A stretch of 64,000 bases of DNA from Polaribacter sp. IC066 (GCF_007997085.1 NZ_VORR01000002.1:1-64000); one strand, 5' to 3'; numbered from the stretch's first letter, positions 1-8,942 are shown. Program-made: numbers and translations. The notes: generated from the sequence alone by a model not told the origin.

Positions 1-513
1 GCCACTTATAAATTGATTTTGATATGAAACCGATTTATTAGGCACAAAAATATAATCATAACTAAAAGCTTCTACTATTTTTGTAGAAAATATATCAGCT
101 CTTTTTAAAAGCGCATATTTTATATAGGTCGTAGTTACATCTAAATATGTATTTACAGTATTTTTACTGAATCTTTTTTGAAGCAACCATTTTCTGAACT
201 TTTGTAATTCTATTTCATAAGCATCAGGAACTTTAGGTATTAAGTGCGAGTTTCTCTTTTCTTCTATTTTACTTTTATCAATGAAAGGTTGTAATTCTAA
301 ATAGTGAACGCTCCAGTTTTGATCTTTAAGATGTTTAAAGACAATTCTTAAATTATCTAAAGACAATTCCATGTAAAAACATCGTAAAGTTTGACTCCAA
401 AGAGTATTTTCTAGTTTCTTAATATGCTCTTTTATTTCAGTATCATATTTGAACCGAATTGTAAGCACATTTTTATTTCGATGTTTAGCAGAATTTAAAG
501 TTATTTTTTTCAT
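1..513 (-). CDS. Tyrosine-type site-specific recombinase, N-terminal part (cut by window edge)
   Basis: The frame runs open from an ATG at 513 to the left edge (171 codons), so the catalytic domain lies outside the window. The start reads MKKITLNSAKHRNKN. An arm-type N-terminal segment follows, with the pattern WSQTLRCFYMELS at about residues 39-51, and then a SAM-like core-binding segment (FRKWLLQKRFSKNTVNTYL, about residues 107-125). This is typical of Bacteroidota XerD-like integrases. The gene lies 37 bp downstream of the DnaE-type polymerase on the same strand, so it may be co-transcribed with the mutagenesis cassette. Whether it is a phage or element integrase, an integron integrase or a domestic recombinase cannot be decided without the C-terminal R-H-R-Y residues. 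Confidence 0.75.
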   Translation of the reverse strand, partial: MKKITLNSAKHRNKNVLTIRFKYDTEIKEHIKKLENTLWSQTLRCFYMELSLDNLRIVFKHLKDQNWSVHYLELQPFIDKSKIEEKRNSHLIPKVPDAYEIELQKFRKWLLQKRFSKNTVNTYLDVTTTYIKYALLKRADIFSTKIVEAFSYDYIFVPNKSVSYQNQFISG

Positions 514-550
514 AGCGTAAATATGTAAATTTAAGCTTTTTATTTGATTA

Positions 551-3508
551 TCAGTGTCTAGGGTCACTAGAAATGCTCATCTTTTTAGATTTAATAACAT
601 TCATACTACAAAAATCAAAACGGTTGGTAATTTTACCATAGCAGGCGTAAATTCCCATTCCGTTTATTGGATATTGGTTTACAACATCGGTAAAATGTAC
701 CGCATCAAAATAATGGCCATCGGCGTCAATAAACGTGCTTAATCGCATTAATTTTCCTTGTGATGTTTTATTGAAGCGAGTGGTTACTAACTGTCCGTAT
801 AAAAGTACATTTTGATTGGTAAATAGATTCATTTCTTTGGCTTTAATATGTGGGCAAAATTTTTCTGTAACCATAGAAAAATAGTCATGAATGGTAAACC
901 CTAACAATTCCATTTCATCATATACATTTTCTAGCCAATGCGAATGGAGTTCCGGAATCTTAAAATTTTGATGCTGCAAACGGAATAGTTTTCCTTGTGT
1001 TTGTTTTTGTTTTGATTTTGTGGCATTCAATTTAAAAGTAGCATCCCAAAGTAAGGTCGTTTTTTGTTTTGATGTAAACCGAAACGCATCAATCCGAATT
1101 AAAACGGTTACTTGTTCAATAGAAATTGCAATCCGATCGATAAAGTCATCCAAAGAAAAAAAAGGTCCATGAATTTGTCGTTCGGTTAAAATTCGTTGAA
1201 TCGTTAATTGTTCTACGTTTTTAAGATATCCAAAACCTAAATAAATAGTTTTTCCTTTTACGGTATTTGCATGATCGCTGGTATTGATGCAAGGCAATGC
1301 TATGGTTGCTCCACACATTTTAGCCTCATGAATATAGTGTTCTGCGGAATAAAATCCGCCGCCATTATTTAAAACTGCCGTCATAAACTCAATAGGGTAG
1401 TAGCATTTTAAAAATAAACTTTGGTAACTTTCTACTGCGTAAGATGCCGAATGCCCTTTTGCAAAGGCATAGCCTGCAAAACTTTTAATCTGATTCCATA
1501 CTTCAAAAATTAATTCGTCTTTGTGTCCTTTTTTTCTACAATTAGAAACAAATTTATCTTCCACGGCTTTAAATTCTTCCACAGATCTATATTTTCCACT
1601 CATTCCTCGTCTTAAAACGTCTGCTTCGCCTAGTGTTAAATCTGCAAATTTATTTGCCACTTTCATCACATCTTCCTGATATACCATTACGCCATAGGTT
1701 TCGGGCATAATTTCTAATAAAATAGGATGCGCTTCTTTTCTTTTTTCAGGAAAACGATGCCTTTTGATAAACTCTTCTTTCATTCCAGAACCAGAAACAC
1801 CGGGTCTTATAATAGAACTCGCAGCTACCAAACCTAAATAATCTTGTGTTTGTAGTTTTTGCATCAATCCACGCATGGCGGGCGATTCTACATAATATGC
1901 ACCAATAGCACCACCACTTTTTAAGAGGTTATTAATATTTTTATCTTTCTTAAAACTTTCAATATCGGTAATATCTATTTCAGGAGCATTTGGGTTGTTT
2001 TCTTTGATGATTTCTAAAGCATCTTTAATTTTTGCCAAACCTCGTTGTCCTAAAATATCAAACTTAAAAATGCCAACATCATCAGCAATATTCATATCAA
2101 ACTGAACGGTAGCAAATCCTTTTGGAGGTAAATTTGTGGCAGAATAGTAATGAATAGGTTTGTCTAAAATTAAAATCCCGGCAGAATGTACACTTACATA
2201 ATTCGGAAAGCCTTCTATTAATTTCCCGTATTTTAAGACCAATTTAGAGATATCATCTAATGTATTTCCAACAACTCTTTTACTTAATTTATCAATTTCT
2301 TCTTTTGGCAACCCAAATACTTTTCCTAACTCTCTAACAACGGCTCTGTATTTAAAGGTAACATAGGTTGCTAATAAGGCTACATTGTCAAAACGATCAA
2401 AAATATATTGTGTAACGGTGTTTCTATCTTTCCACGAAAAATCAATATCAAAATCTGGTGGAGAAGCTCTAAACGGATTGATAAAACGTTCAAAATACAA
2501 ATCTAATTCAACAGGATCTACATCTGTAATTCCGATAATATAGGCCACAATACTATTGGCGCCACTTCCTCTACCTACATGAAAAAAGTTGTTTTTTTTT
2601 GCATAGTTGATAATGTCATAATTGATTAAAAAGAACGAAACGAATTTCAGTTCTATAATTACTTTTAATTCTTTTTGTAGGCGAGCATGTACTTTTTCAG
2701 ACGGATTTTTATATCTCTTGTGTATTTTTTCATCACACAATTGCAATAACATTTTACAGTCTTCATCAAAACTATTATAATACAAGTTTAGATTTTGATT
2801 TTTACGAGCATCACCAAATCCGAAGTTGATAGTACATTGTTGCAACAGCTTTTTTGTGTTTTCAAGAATAAAAGGAAACTCATCAAAATGTTTTTGTAGT
2901 GCTATTGCGGAATGCATTTTATCTGTTTCTAAACATTCTTCGGTTGTTGGTAGTTTGCTTAATAATGTGTTGTTATCAATGGCACGTAAGAGTCGGTGTG
3001 CATTAAAATCTTTTTTATTACGAATCGTTACTTGTTGTTGAATGACTATTTTATCTTCATACTTTTTTAAATAGGAAAAGCGCAGTTTATTAATTTCTGC
3101 AATCGAAATTCCTATAAATTCATTGGTAGCAAAAGAGGTCAGATTCAATTCCAAAACTTTTTCAAAAGGATAAATGATAAAAACATCTTCTAAAGGTTTT
3201 GGTTTATTAGGGATAACCGTTTTAGATTCTAAAAAAGAAGATAAATACCTGTTGATGTTCTCAAAACCTGTGTTACTTTTTGCAAGCGCAATAAATTGTT
3301 GCGTATTACCATTTCTGAAATCGATACCAATAACTGGTTTGATATTTAGCTTTTTTGCCTGTTGCACAAAATTCATACACGCAGACGTATTGTTGATGTC
3401 TGTAAGTGCAATCGTGTCGATATTATTCTCTACGGCAAGTTGTAATAAGGCAACTTCAGAAAAGGTACCATAGCGTAGCGAATAATACGTATGACAGTTT
3501 GTATACAT
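551..3508 (-). CDS. DNA polymerase III alpha-type subunit (DnaE-like, SOS-cassette paralogue)
   Basis: This is a 985-residue C-family polymerase, shorter than replicative DnaE (about 1,100-1,500 residues in this phylum). An N-terminal PHP domain (about 1-200) starts YTNCHTYYSLRYGT, so the first His of the usual HxH metal motif is Asn. The polymerase core carries HVGRGSGANS (310-319), the catalytic aspartate motif PDFDIDF (351-357) and FAGYAFAKGHSASYA (about 677-691). Helix-hairpin and OB-fold regions follow. It lies 3 bp after dinB, and this operon starts opposite a LexA-like repressor. That context matches the dinB/dnaE mutagenesis cassettes of Bacteroidota rather than the replicative polymerase. 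The role is inferred to be error-prone or translesion synthesis after DNA damage. Confidence 0.88.
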   Translation of the reverse strand: MYTNCHTYYSLRYGTFSEVALLQLAVENNIDTIALTDINNTSACMNFVQQAKKLNIKPVIGIDFRNGNTQQFIALAKSNTGFENINRYLSSFLESKTVIPNKPKPLEDVFIIYPFEKVLELNLTSFATNEFIGISIAEINKLRFSYLKKYEDKIVIQQQVTIRNKKDFNAHRLLRAIDNNTLLSKLPTTEECLETDKMHSAIALQKHFDEFPFILENTKKLLQQCTINFGFGDARKNQNLNLYYNSFDEDCKMLLQLCDEKIHKRYKNPSEKVHARLQKELKVIIELKFVSFFLINYDIINYAKKNNFFHVGRGSGANSIVAYIIGITDVDPVELDLYFERFINPFRASPPDFDIDFSWKDRNTVTQYIFDRFDNVALLATYVTFKYRAVVRELGKVFGLPKEEIDKLSKRVVGNTLDDISKLVLKYGKLIEGFPNYVSVHSAGILILDKPIHYYSATNLPPKGFATVQFDMNIADDVGIFKFDILGQRGLAKIKDALEIIKENNPNAPEIDITDIESFKKDKNINNLLKSGGAIGAYYVESPAMRGLMQKLQTQDYLGLVAASSIIRPGVSGSGMKEEFIKRHRFPEKRKEAHPILLEIMPETYGVMVYQEDVMKVANKFADLTLGEADVLRRGMSGKYRSVEEFKAVEDKFVSNCRKKGHKDELIFEVWNQIKSFAGYAFAKGHSASYAVESYQSLFLKCYYPIEFMTAVLNNGGGFYSAEHYIHEAKMCGATIALPCINTSDHANTVKGKTIYLGFGYLKNVEQLTIQRILTERQIHGPFFSLDDFIDRIAISIEQVTVLIRIDAFRFTSKQKTTLLWDATFKLNATKSKQKQTQGKLFRLQHQNFKIPELHSHWLENVYDEMELLGFTIHDYFSMVTEKFCPHIKAKEMNLFTNQNVLLYGQLVTTRFNKTSQGKLMRLSTFIDADGHYFDAVHFTDVVNQYPINGMGIYACYGKITNRFDFCSMNVIKSKKMSISSDPRH

Positions 3509-3511
3509 GCG

Positions 3512-4726
3512 TTATTGTTTTCTATGCGCTAAAATTAAGGGAGGCTCGCCATTAAAAGGATTGCTAAATCTGCCAATAGATTTCGCGCCCATGGCAGTGG
3601 CTCTCATAATGCTTAATTCTCCGTATTTATCTCTAATCGTATCCATGGCATTGTATAGATTTAGCATTTGTTCTGTATCATCAAAAAGATTAATTTGATA
3701 ACTGCCGCTTACAATATCAGATACTTTTACACCAACCAATCGTATTAATAACCTACGTTGATATAATTTTTTAAACAATTCTAAAACAGCAGGAATGATA
3801 ATATGATCGGCACTTGTATACGGAATTTTAACCTGTTTACTGTAGGTGTTAAAATCTGAATATCTGATTTTTACGCTTAACGTTCCTGCTAGTTTATTGC
3901 CTTTTCTTAATTGATAGGCCAAGTTTTCTGCCATGGCAAATAGGGTTGCCTTTAGTTTTACCATATCAATTGTGTCTTTATTGTAGGTTCTTTCTGTAGA
4001 TAAAGATTTGCGCTCATGAAAGGCAATAATTGGCGGATTGTCAATGCCGTTGGCACGTTTCCAGATTGTTTTTCCGTTGGCGCCTAAAACACTGATCATC
4101 ATTTCTAAAGGCATTTCTTGAATCACTTTTACTTTGTCTACACCAAGATTTCTTAAAATTTGGTAGGTTTTATTTCCTACGGATGGAATTTTTCGAATCG
4201 ATAAAGGCGCTAAAAATTCTTTTTCAAAGCCTGCATTAATCAATAATTGATTATTTGGTTTTGCTTCGCCAGTTGCCACTTTAGAAACAATTTTATTCTG
4301 CGATAACCCAAACGAAATTGGCAAACCACTTTCTTTTATAATTCGCTGGCGCAGTTCAGAAGCATATTTATAACTTCCGAAAAAAGCATCCATACCAGAA
4401 AGGTCTGCATAAAATTCATCAATACTTGCTTTTTCGAAAATGGGCACTTTTTCTTTGATAATTTCTGTAACGATGTTTGAGTATTTAGAATAGGTACCTG
4501 TATCTCCTCTAATGATAATTGCTTCTGGGCATAATTTTTTGGCAATTTTCATAGCCATTCCAGAATGTACACCAAAACGTCTGGTCTCATAACTACAAGC
4601 CGCAACAACACCTCGGTCTCCAGTACCGCCAACCAGTAATGGTTTTTTTTGCAACCTACTGTCAATCAGCCGTTCACAAGAAACGAAAAAAGTATCTAAA
4701 TCGAGATGTAAAATGTGCTTTTGCAT
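3512..4726 (-). CDS. dinB: DNA polymerase IV (Y-family translesion polymerase)
   Basis: The 404-residue protein has the full Y-family layout. The first catalytic Asp is in HLDLDTFF (D9, D11) and the second acidic pair is in SIDEFYADLSG (D103/E104). A palm/fingers/thumb region follows with a helix-hairpin-helix stretch (IRKIPSVGNKTYQILRNLGV), then the little-finger domain. It probably copies past lesions at low fidelity. The start is an ATG 52 bp from the divergent XRE/S24 repressor gene. The polymerase III-type gene begins 3 bp after its stop, so the two should be made from one transcript under control of that repressor. Confidence 0.93.
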   Translation of the reverse strand: MQKHILHLDLDTFFVSCERLIDSRLQKKPLLVGGTGDRGVVAACSYETRRFGVHSGMAMKIAKKLCPEAIIIRGDTGTYSKYSNIVTEIIKEKVPIFEKASIDEFYADLSGMDAFFGSYKYASELRQRIIKESGLPISFGLSQNKIVSKVATGEAKPNNQLLINAGFEKEFLAPLSIRKIPSVGNKTYQILRNLGVDKVKVIQEMPLEMMISVLGANGKTIWKRANGIDNPPIIAFHERKSLSTERTYNKDTIDMVKLKATLFAMAENLAYQLRKGNKLAGTLSVKIRYSDFNTYSKQVKIPYTSADHIIIPAVLELFKKLYQRRLLIRLVGVKVSDIVSGSYQINLFDDTEQMLNLYNAMDTIRDKYGELSIMRATAMGAKSIGRFSNPFNGEPPLILAHRKQ

Positions 4727-4738
4727 AGTGTAAAATTA

Positions 4739-4777
4739 GCTACAAATACATACATTTGTTGCTTATAATTGTAGCAA
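4739..4777. promoter_or_regulatory. Candidate operator of the LexA-like repressor in the divergent promoter
   Basis: The 52-bp space between dinB and the repressor gene holds GCTACAAAT (4739-4747), a 6-bp spacer and ATTTGTTGC (4754-4762): an inverted repeat with one mismatch. A further ATTGTAGC half-site lies at 4768-4775. TTGCT (4759-4763) and AGCAA (4773-4777) form a second short dyad. The sites overlap the repressor gene's -7 element and the space just before its start codon. Binding there should block both promoters. The role is inferred from position and symmetry. Confidence 0.6.
4751..4758 (+). promoter_or_regulatory. Bacteroidota -7 promoter element of the XRE/S24 repressor gene
   Basis: TACATTTG matches the flavobacterial -7 consensus TAnnTTTG. 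It lies 20 bp before the start codon at 4779 and inside the candidate operator, so the repressor probably controls its own synthesis. Confidence 0.55.
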
Positions 4778-4778
4778 T

Positions 4779-5552
4779 ATGAAAAACTTATCAAAAAATA
4801 TAAAACATTTAAGAACGCTTAAAAAATTAACACAAGAATCTTTAGCAGAAGAATTATCTGTTACAAGGTCTAGAATTAGTTCTTATGAAGAAAATAGATC
4901 ATCGCCAACGATTGAGTTTTTAATTGCATTTTCAGCCTATTTTAAAATTCCTATAGATATTATTATCAAGAACGATTTAACCAAAGCCAAAGATGTCTCT
5001 TTTATTGAAGTGGGTAATAAGCGAGTCTTGTTTCCTATTACAATTGATAATGATAACGAGAATTTAATTGAGGTAATTTCGGCAAAAGCATCTGCAGGAT
5101 ATTTATTAGGCTACGATGATCCAGAATATATAGAGCAATTAGAAAAAATAAAGTTGCCTTTTTTACCAAAAGGGAAACACAGAGCTTTTCCGATAAAAGG
5201 AGATTCTATGTTGCCCATGAAAGATGGTTCTTATGTAGTGGCAGAATTTGTTGAAGATATTAAACAAGCAAAAAGTGGTCATTCTTATATTGTGGTTACA
5301 AAAGACGACGGAATGACGTATAAAAGATTAGAAAACCGAGTAGAGGAGAAGCAATCTTTTTTGTTAAAGCCAGATAATACAAGTTACCAAGCCTATGAAG
5401 TTCCTGTTTCAGAAATTTTAGAATTATGGAAATTTACCTGCAGTATTAACACACAAGAATATGAAGAGCATGAATTAAAATTAAGTAGCATTATACAAAT
5501 GTTTCATGGTTTGGGGGTAGAGTTAGAGGCTTTAAAAAAATCATTAATTTAA
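4779..5552 (+). CDS. LexA-like repressor: XRE helix-turn-helix plus S24 self-cleavage domain
   Basis: The 257-residue protein joins an XRE/Cro-type DNA-binding domain (about 5-60, with TQESLAEELSVTRSRISSYE) to a C-terminal S24/LexA-type serine peptidase domain. Visible parts are a probable Ala-Gly cleavage site in KASAGY (A106/G107), the nucleophile Ser143 in KGDSMLP and the general-base Lys182 in MTYKRL. In LexA-family repressors, RecA filaments stimulate cleavage at Ala-Gly and release the operators. Standing opposite dinB and the DnaE-type polymerase, it is very likely the damage-responsive switch for that operon. The HTH is XRE type, not the winged helix of classical LexA. Confidence 0.88.
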   Translation: MKNLSKNIKHLRTLKKLTQESLAEELSVTRSRISSYEENRSSPTIEFLIAFSAYFKIPIDIIIKNDLTKAKDVSFIEVGNKRVLFPITIDNDNENLIEVISAKASAGYLLGYDDPEYIEQLEKIKLPFLPKGKHRAFPIKGDSMLPMKDGSYVVAEFVEDIKQAKSGHSYIVVTKDDGMTYKRLENRVEEKQSFLLKPDNTSYQAYEVPVSEILELWKFTCSINTQEYEEHELKLSSIIQMFHGLGVELEALKKSLI

Positions 5553-5683
5553 AGTTTTTTTGTGTGCAAAAGCTTTTAGGGACTACTATTTGATAATTGT
5601 AATTGGCAGTAAAAGAATATAAAATCAGTTCTTTATTTGTGTTAAAACTATAAGTTTAAAAGTATTTATTCTTTCAAAATTAA

Positions 5684-5691
5684 TATATTTG
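5684..5691 (+). promoter_or_regulatory. Promoter -7 element of the PorP/SprF-like gene
   Basis: TATATTTG fits TAnnTTTG and lies 25 bp before the ATG at 5717. No clear -33 TTG is visible at the usual distance. Confidence 0.4.
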
Positions 5692-5716
5692 GTTTACTAA
5701 AACTAATCAGACTTTA

Positions 5717-6700
5717 ATGAAGCTATTGTGCACTAGATTTTATGTATTATTTCTACTTCTTTTTTCATTAAAAGGAACCTCTCAAGAGACTTTACCTATT
5801 TATCAAGATTATCTTTCAGACAACGTCTATTTGGTACATCCTTCAGCGGCAGGAATTGGGAACTCAAGTAAATTACGTTTTACAGCAAGACAACAGTGGG
5901 CAGGTATACCAGATGCACCATCTTTACAAACGTTAAGTTTTCATACAAAATTTAGCGAGTATTCTAATGCGGGTTATGGTTTTGTGTTTTTTAATGATAA
6001 AAACGGATTTCATTCTCAAAAAGGTTTTCAAGGAAGTTACGCCTACCATTTGCCTATGAGTGATGGTAAAGTTTTTAACCAACTTTCGTTTGGTTTGGCA
6101 TTTACATTTGTTCAAAATCAATCTGATCAAAGAAGTTTTACAGGTGATGCTGCAGTATCTTCAATTATCGAAAGTACAAGTTATTACAATGCAGATTTTG
6201 GTGTTGCTTATCATTTAGGTGGATTCTCTTCTTATTTTACCGTTAAAAATTTATTGCTAACGGCTAAAAATAATTTGAACGTTCAAGAGCCACTAGATTT
6301 AAGAAATTATATACTATCTACTGGTTACTACTTCGGAGAAGAGCTTTTTGTTCAATTTGAGCCTTCTATAATGATTCAGTTTAGAGAAGGTACAGGAGAG
6401 AGAATTGCAGATTTTAACATCAAGGCGTATAAAACAATTTCTAAAACTCAATTCTGGGGAGCACTTTCTTACAGAAGAGGTTTTGATGTAAATGCCATAG
6501 AAAACGCTCAATATATAACGCCAATAGTAGGTGTTAACTACCAAAACTTAATGTTTTCTTATACGTATACAAGTCAAATGAATGAAACCGTTTTAACAAA
6601 TACAGGGTTTCATCAAATTTCTGTAGGTATAAATTTATGGACAAGAGAACAAAGAGCTGCAGCTTGTCCTAATATTAATGCTGCTTTTGGAGGGTTTTAA
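5717..6700 (+). CDS. PorP/SprF family T9SS-associated outer-membrane protein
   Basis: This 327-residue protein has a signal peptide (hydrophobic VLFLLLFSLKG, cleavage near SQE). The typical PorP/SprF opening follows: LPIYQDYLSDNVYLVHPSAAG, then RQQWAGIPDAP. The rest is alternating beta strands, including a GYGFVFFNDKNGFHSQ-type hairpin, as in the 14-stranded barrels linked to gliding and T9SS. Members often accompany a specific large secreted protein, but none is adjacent here: the next gene is the convergent murI, which overlaps it by 4 bp. It may serve as an anchor or shuttle for T9SS cargo; the partner is unknown. Confidence 0.85.
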   Translation: MKLLCTRFYVLFLLLFSLKGTSQETLPIYQDYLSDNVYLVHPSAAGIGNSSKLRFTARQQWAGIPDAPSLQTLSFHTKFSEYSNAGYGFVFFNDKNGFHSQKGFQGSYAYHLPMSDGKVFNQLSFGLAFTFVQNQSDQRSFTGDAAVSSIIESTSYYNADFGVAYHLGGFSSYFTVKNLLLTAKNNLNVQEPLDLRNYILSTGYYFGEELFVQFEPSIMIQFREGTGERIADFNIKAYKTISKTQFWGALSYRRGFDVNAIENAQYITPIVGVNYQNLMFSYTYTSQMNETVLTNTGFHQISVGINLWTREQRAAACPNINAAFGGF

Positions 6701-7491
6701 AATTTTTTTTCATCTATTTTAATGAAGTTATTATTCTTTGAAATAATCTTTTCTAAAACTCTTTTATCTTTATTGATGTAAAATTGATGCGTTCCTGTTT
6801 TTTGATCAATTTTTAAAAGATCATGCTTTTCTAGTATCCATTTTGTTTGCTTTGCAACTGCTTGTCCTGAATCTATAATTTGCATTTTATCGCCAATAAT
6901 TTCTCTAATTTGAGGTATTAAATAAGGGTAATGTGTGCATCCTAAAACTAAACAATCTACACCTTCTTTAAGCATCGGGTTCAGGTAGTTGCGTAGTAAT
7001 TTCTTCATTTCTATAGAATCTATTTTACCCGCTTCAATAAGTTCTACCAAATCTTTACCAATGGTTTCTATAATTGTTATTTGTTTGTCTATAGTCTTTG
7101 ACGTTTTTTCGAATAATTGGCTGTTTAAGGTGCCTTTTGTAGCGAGGATACCAATCTTATTTGTTTTTGTTTTTAAGGCGGCCGGTTTTATGGCAGGTTC
7201 TATGCCAATAAAAGGAATCCTATAATGTTCTCTTAAAAATTTTATAGCATTTGTGGTTGCCGTGTTGCAGGCAACAACAATTATTTTACAATCTTGATCA
7301 ATTAGAAACTTTGTGTTTTTAATTGATAAATCAATAATTTGTTGGCTGCTTTTTTCGCCATAAGGAGCGTGTTTACTATCAGAAAGATATACGGTATTTT
7401 CATTTGGTAAGAGTGCTGTAATTTCTGCCCAAATAGAAGTACCACCAATGCCTGAATCAAAAATACCAATAGGATTATTGTTTGATTTCAT
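6697..7491 (-). CDS. murI: Glutamate racemase
   Basis: This cofactor-independent racemase of 264 residues supplies D-glutamate for peptidoglycan. IGIFDSGIGGTSI is near the N-terminus. The two catalytic cysteines are C75 in VVACNTATT and C185 in LVLGCTHYPY. It lies at the end of the envelope block, but a strong hairpin (7509-7534) separates it from the upstream ompH gene. It may therefore be expressed at least partly from its own promoter. Confidence 0.95.
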   Translation of the reverse strand: MKSNNNPIGIFDSGIGGTSIWAEITALLPNENTVYLSDSKHAPYGEKSSQQIIDLSIKNTKFLIDQDCKIIVVACNTATTNAIKFLREHYRIPFIGIEPAIKPAALKTKTNKIGILATKGTLNSQLFEKTSKTIDKQITIIETIGKDLVELIEAGKIDSIEMKKLLRNYLNPMLKEGVDCLVLGCTHYPYLIPQIREIIGDKMQIIDSGQAVAKQTKWILEKHDLLKIDQKTGTHQFYINKDKRVLEKIISKNNNFIKIDEKKF

Positions 7492-7508
7492 ATAGTTGTA
7501 AAAGTAAA

Positions 7509-7534
7509 AAAACCTACTTTAAAAAGTAGGTTTT
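7509..7534 (-). terminator. Rho-independent terminator after the OmpH genes
   Basis: A perfect 12-bp stem (7509-7520 with 7523-7534) encloses a 2-base loop. Read on the minus strand, the second arm runs into seven Ts. It ends the bamA/ompH transcript before murI. Confidence 0.8.
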
Positions 7535-7559
7535 AAAATAAGTTTTAAAAAAGGTTCTT

Positions 7560-8066
7560 TTAGAATCCTAATTTCGTTTTTACAGCTGCATAAAGATCTT
7601 CTCCTTTTTTAACTAATAAGCCTTTACCCATTGATGCATCAAATACGTATAAAATAGTTTTAGAAGCAGCAACCTCATCAATTGCTTTTTGTGCAGTTTC
7701 AATGATTGGTTTTAAGCCTTCAGCTTGCTTTTTTTGCATGTCTTGGTATGCAGTTTGTCTTAACTGCTCATATCTAGCATTTTCTTGCTGAACCTCTTGA
7801 GCTCTAATTTCGTTTATTTCTTTAGTTTGTGAAGGTTGTTCAGCAGTATACTTTTTCATTTTGGCGTCTAATTTTTTAGCCATGCCTTCAACTTCATCTT
7901 GGTATGTTTTACCTAATTTTTCAATATCTAACTTTAATTTTTGTGTTTGAGGCATTTCTGCTACTAGTTTTTCAAAGTCTATATGACCCATCTTTTGTGC
8001 ATTTGCAACACCACCTACTCCTAAAGTAAATACAGCAATTAATAGTAACGTTTTAAAATTTTTCAT
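7560..8066 (-). CDS. OmpH/Skp family periplasmic chaperone (short paralogue)
   Basis: The 168-residue protein has a signal peptide (LLLIAVFTLGVGGVANAQ). The Skp-type MGHIDFEKLVAEMPQTQKL follows, then a long charged coiled coil (about 45-120) and a C-terminal return segment (VFDASMGKGLLVKKGEDL). Skp trimers hold unfolded outer-membrane proteins on their way to BamA. Its place two genes after bamA, next to a longer paralogue, supports this role. Confidence 0.88.
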   Translation of the reverse strand: MKNFKTLLLIAVFTLGVGGVANAQKMGHIDFEKLVAEMPQTQKLKLDIEKLGKTYQDEVEGMAKKLDAKMKKYTAEQPSQTKEINEIRAQEVQQENARYEQLRQTAYQDMQKKQAEGLKPIIETAQKAIDEVAASKTILYVFDASMGKGLLVKKGEDLYAAVKTKLGF

Positions 8067-8096
8067 TCTTGTTTTGATTTAATTATTATTTTTTGT

Positions 8097-8942
8097 TTAA
8101 TTATTTTCTTTTTCTTTCTTTTTTTTCTCGTCTTCTTTTTTCTTTCTGGCAGCTTCTTGTTTTTCTCTTAACAGTTTTCTTTTTTCTTCACGCTGCTTTA
8201 AACGGGCTTGTCTTTTTTCTTCGATAGCCTCTTTTTGTGCTTCTCTTTGTGCTACTTTTCTTTTTACAGCTTCTATCTGTTTATTTTCTAATTCTTCTAG
8301 TTGCGCTTCTTTCTTTGCTGTTTTTTCAGCAAATACTTCTTGCTGTTTTTCAGATAATTCTCTTGTAGGGGCATTTGTTTTATTTCTTCTTGCCTCTATC
8401 TGCTCCTTTTTTTCTTCAGATAATCTTGTTCTGTTTATAGTAGCTAAAACAAGGTCGCTAATATCGTATTTTTTATTTGAATATAGCATTACTAAATCAG
8501 TAGATTTCTCAAAAACAAAGTCGTATTTTTTTCTTTTTGCAATACTCTGAACTGCATTGTAAACTTGATCTTGAATTGGCTTTACTAATTGCTTTCTTAC
8601 CAAAAACATATCGCCATTTGAACCAAAATACAAAGATTCTAGTCTTCTTAATTCTTCTTGTTTTAGGGTAATTTCTTCTTCTTTTTCTTCAATTAAATCT
8701 TTTGTTAAAATTGCCTTTTCATTTGCTAAATCAGATTTTAAAACTTCTATAAAACGTGCTTGTTTGTCAAGTTTTTTTCTCCATTTGGCAACTTTAGAGT
8801 CCAAGGTGTTTTGCGCTTGTAAATATTCAGGTACATTTTCTAGAATATACTCCATATCTAAATAGGCAATAGTTTGGTTTCTTTGTGACCAAGATGTTGT
8901 TACGATAAATAAGAGAACGGCTACTAAAAATATTTTTTTCAT
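8097..8942 (-). CDS. OmpH/Skp family protein with long charged C-terminal tail
   Basis: The 281-residue protein has a signal peptide (MKKIFLVAVLLFIVTTSWSQ), then TIAYLDMEYILENVPEYLQA and the Skp coiled-coil core to about residue 165. Beyond the core is an extension of over 100 residues made almost wholly of K, E, R, Q and A, ending in alternating KKK/EEK runs. That tail is absent from the neighbouring 168-residue paralogue and should form a highly charged helix. The gene sits between bamA and the short ompH, so the basic role is chaperoning of outer-membrane proteins. The job of the tail is unknown. Confidence 0.85.
   Translation of the reverse strand: MKKIFLVAVLLFIVTTSWSQRNQTIAYLDMEYILENVPEYLQAQNTLDSKVAKWRKKLDKQARFIEVLKSDLANEKAILTKDLIEEKEEEITLKQEELRRLESLYFGSNGDMFLVRKQLVKPIQDQVYNAVQSIAKRKKYDFVFEKSTDLVMLYSNKKYDISDLVLATINRTRLSEEKKEQIEARRNKTNAPTRELSEKQQEVFAEKTAKKEAQLEELENKQIEAVKRKVAQREAQKEAIEEKRQARLKQREEKRKLLREKQEAARKKKEDEKKKKEKENN

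Noticed and set aside
1..550. Integron integrase with an adjacent attI site
   Set aside because: Only the N-terminal third is visible. No attC-like structure is seen in 514-550, so calling it an integron is not justified.
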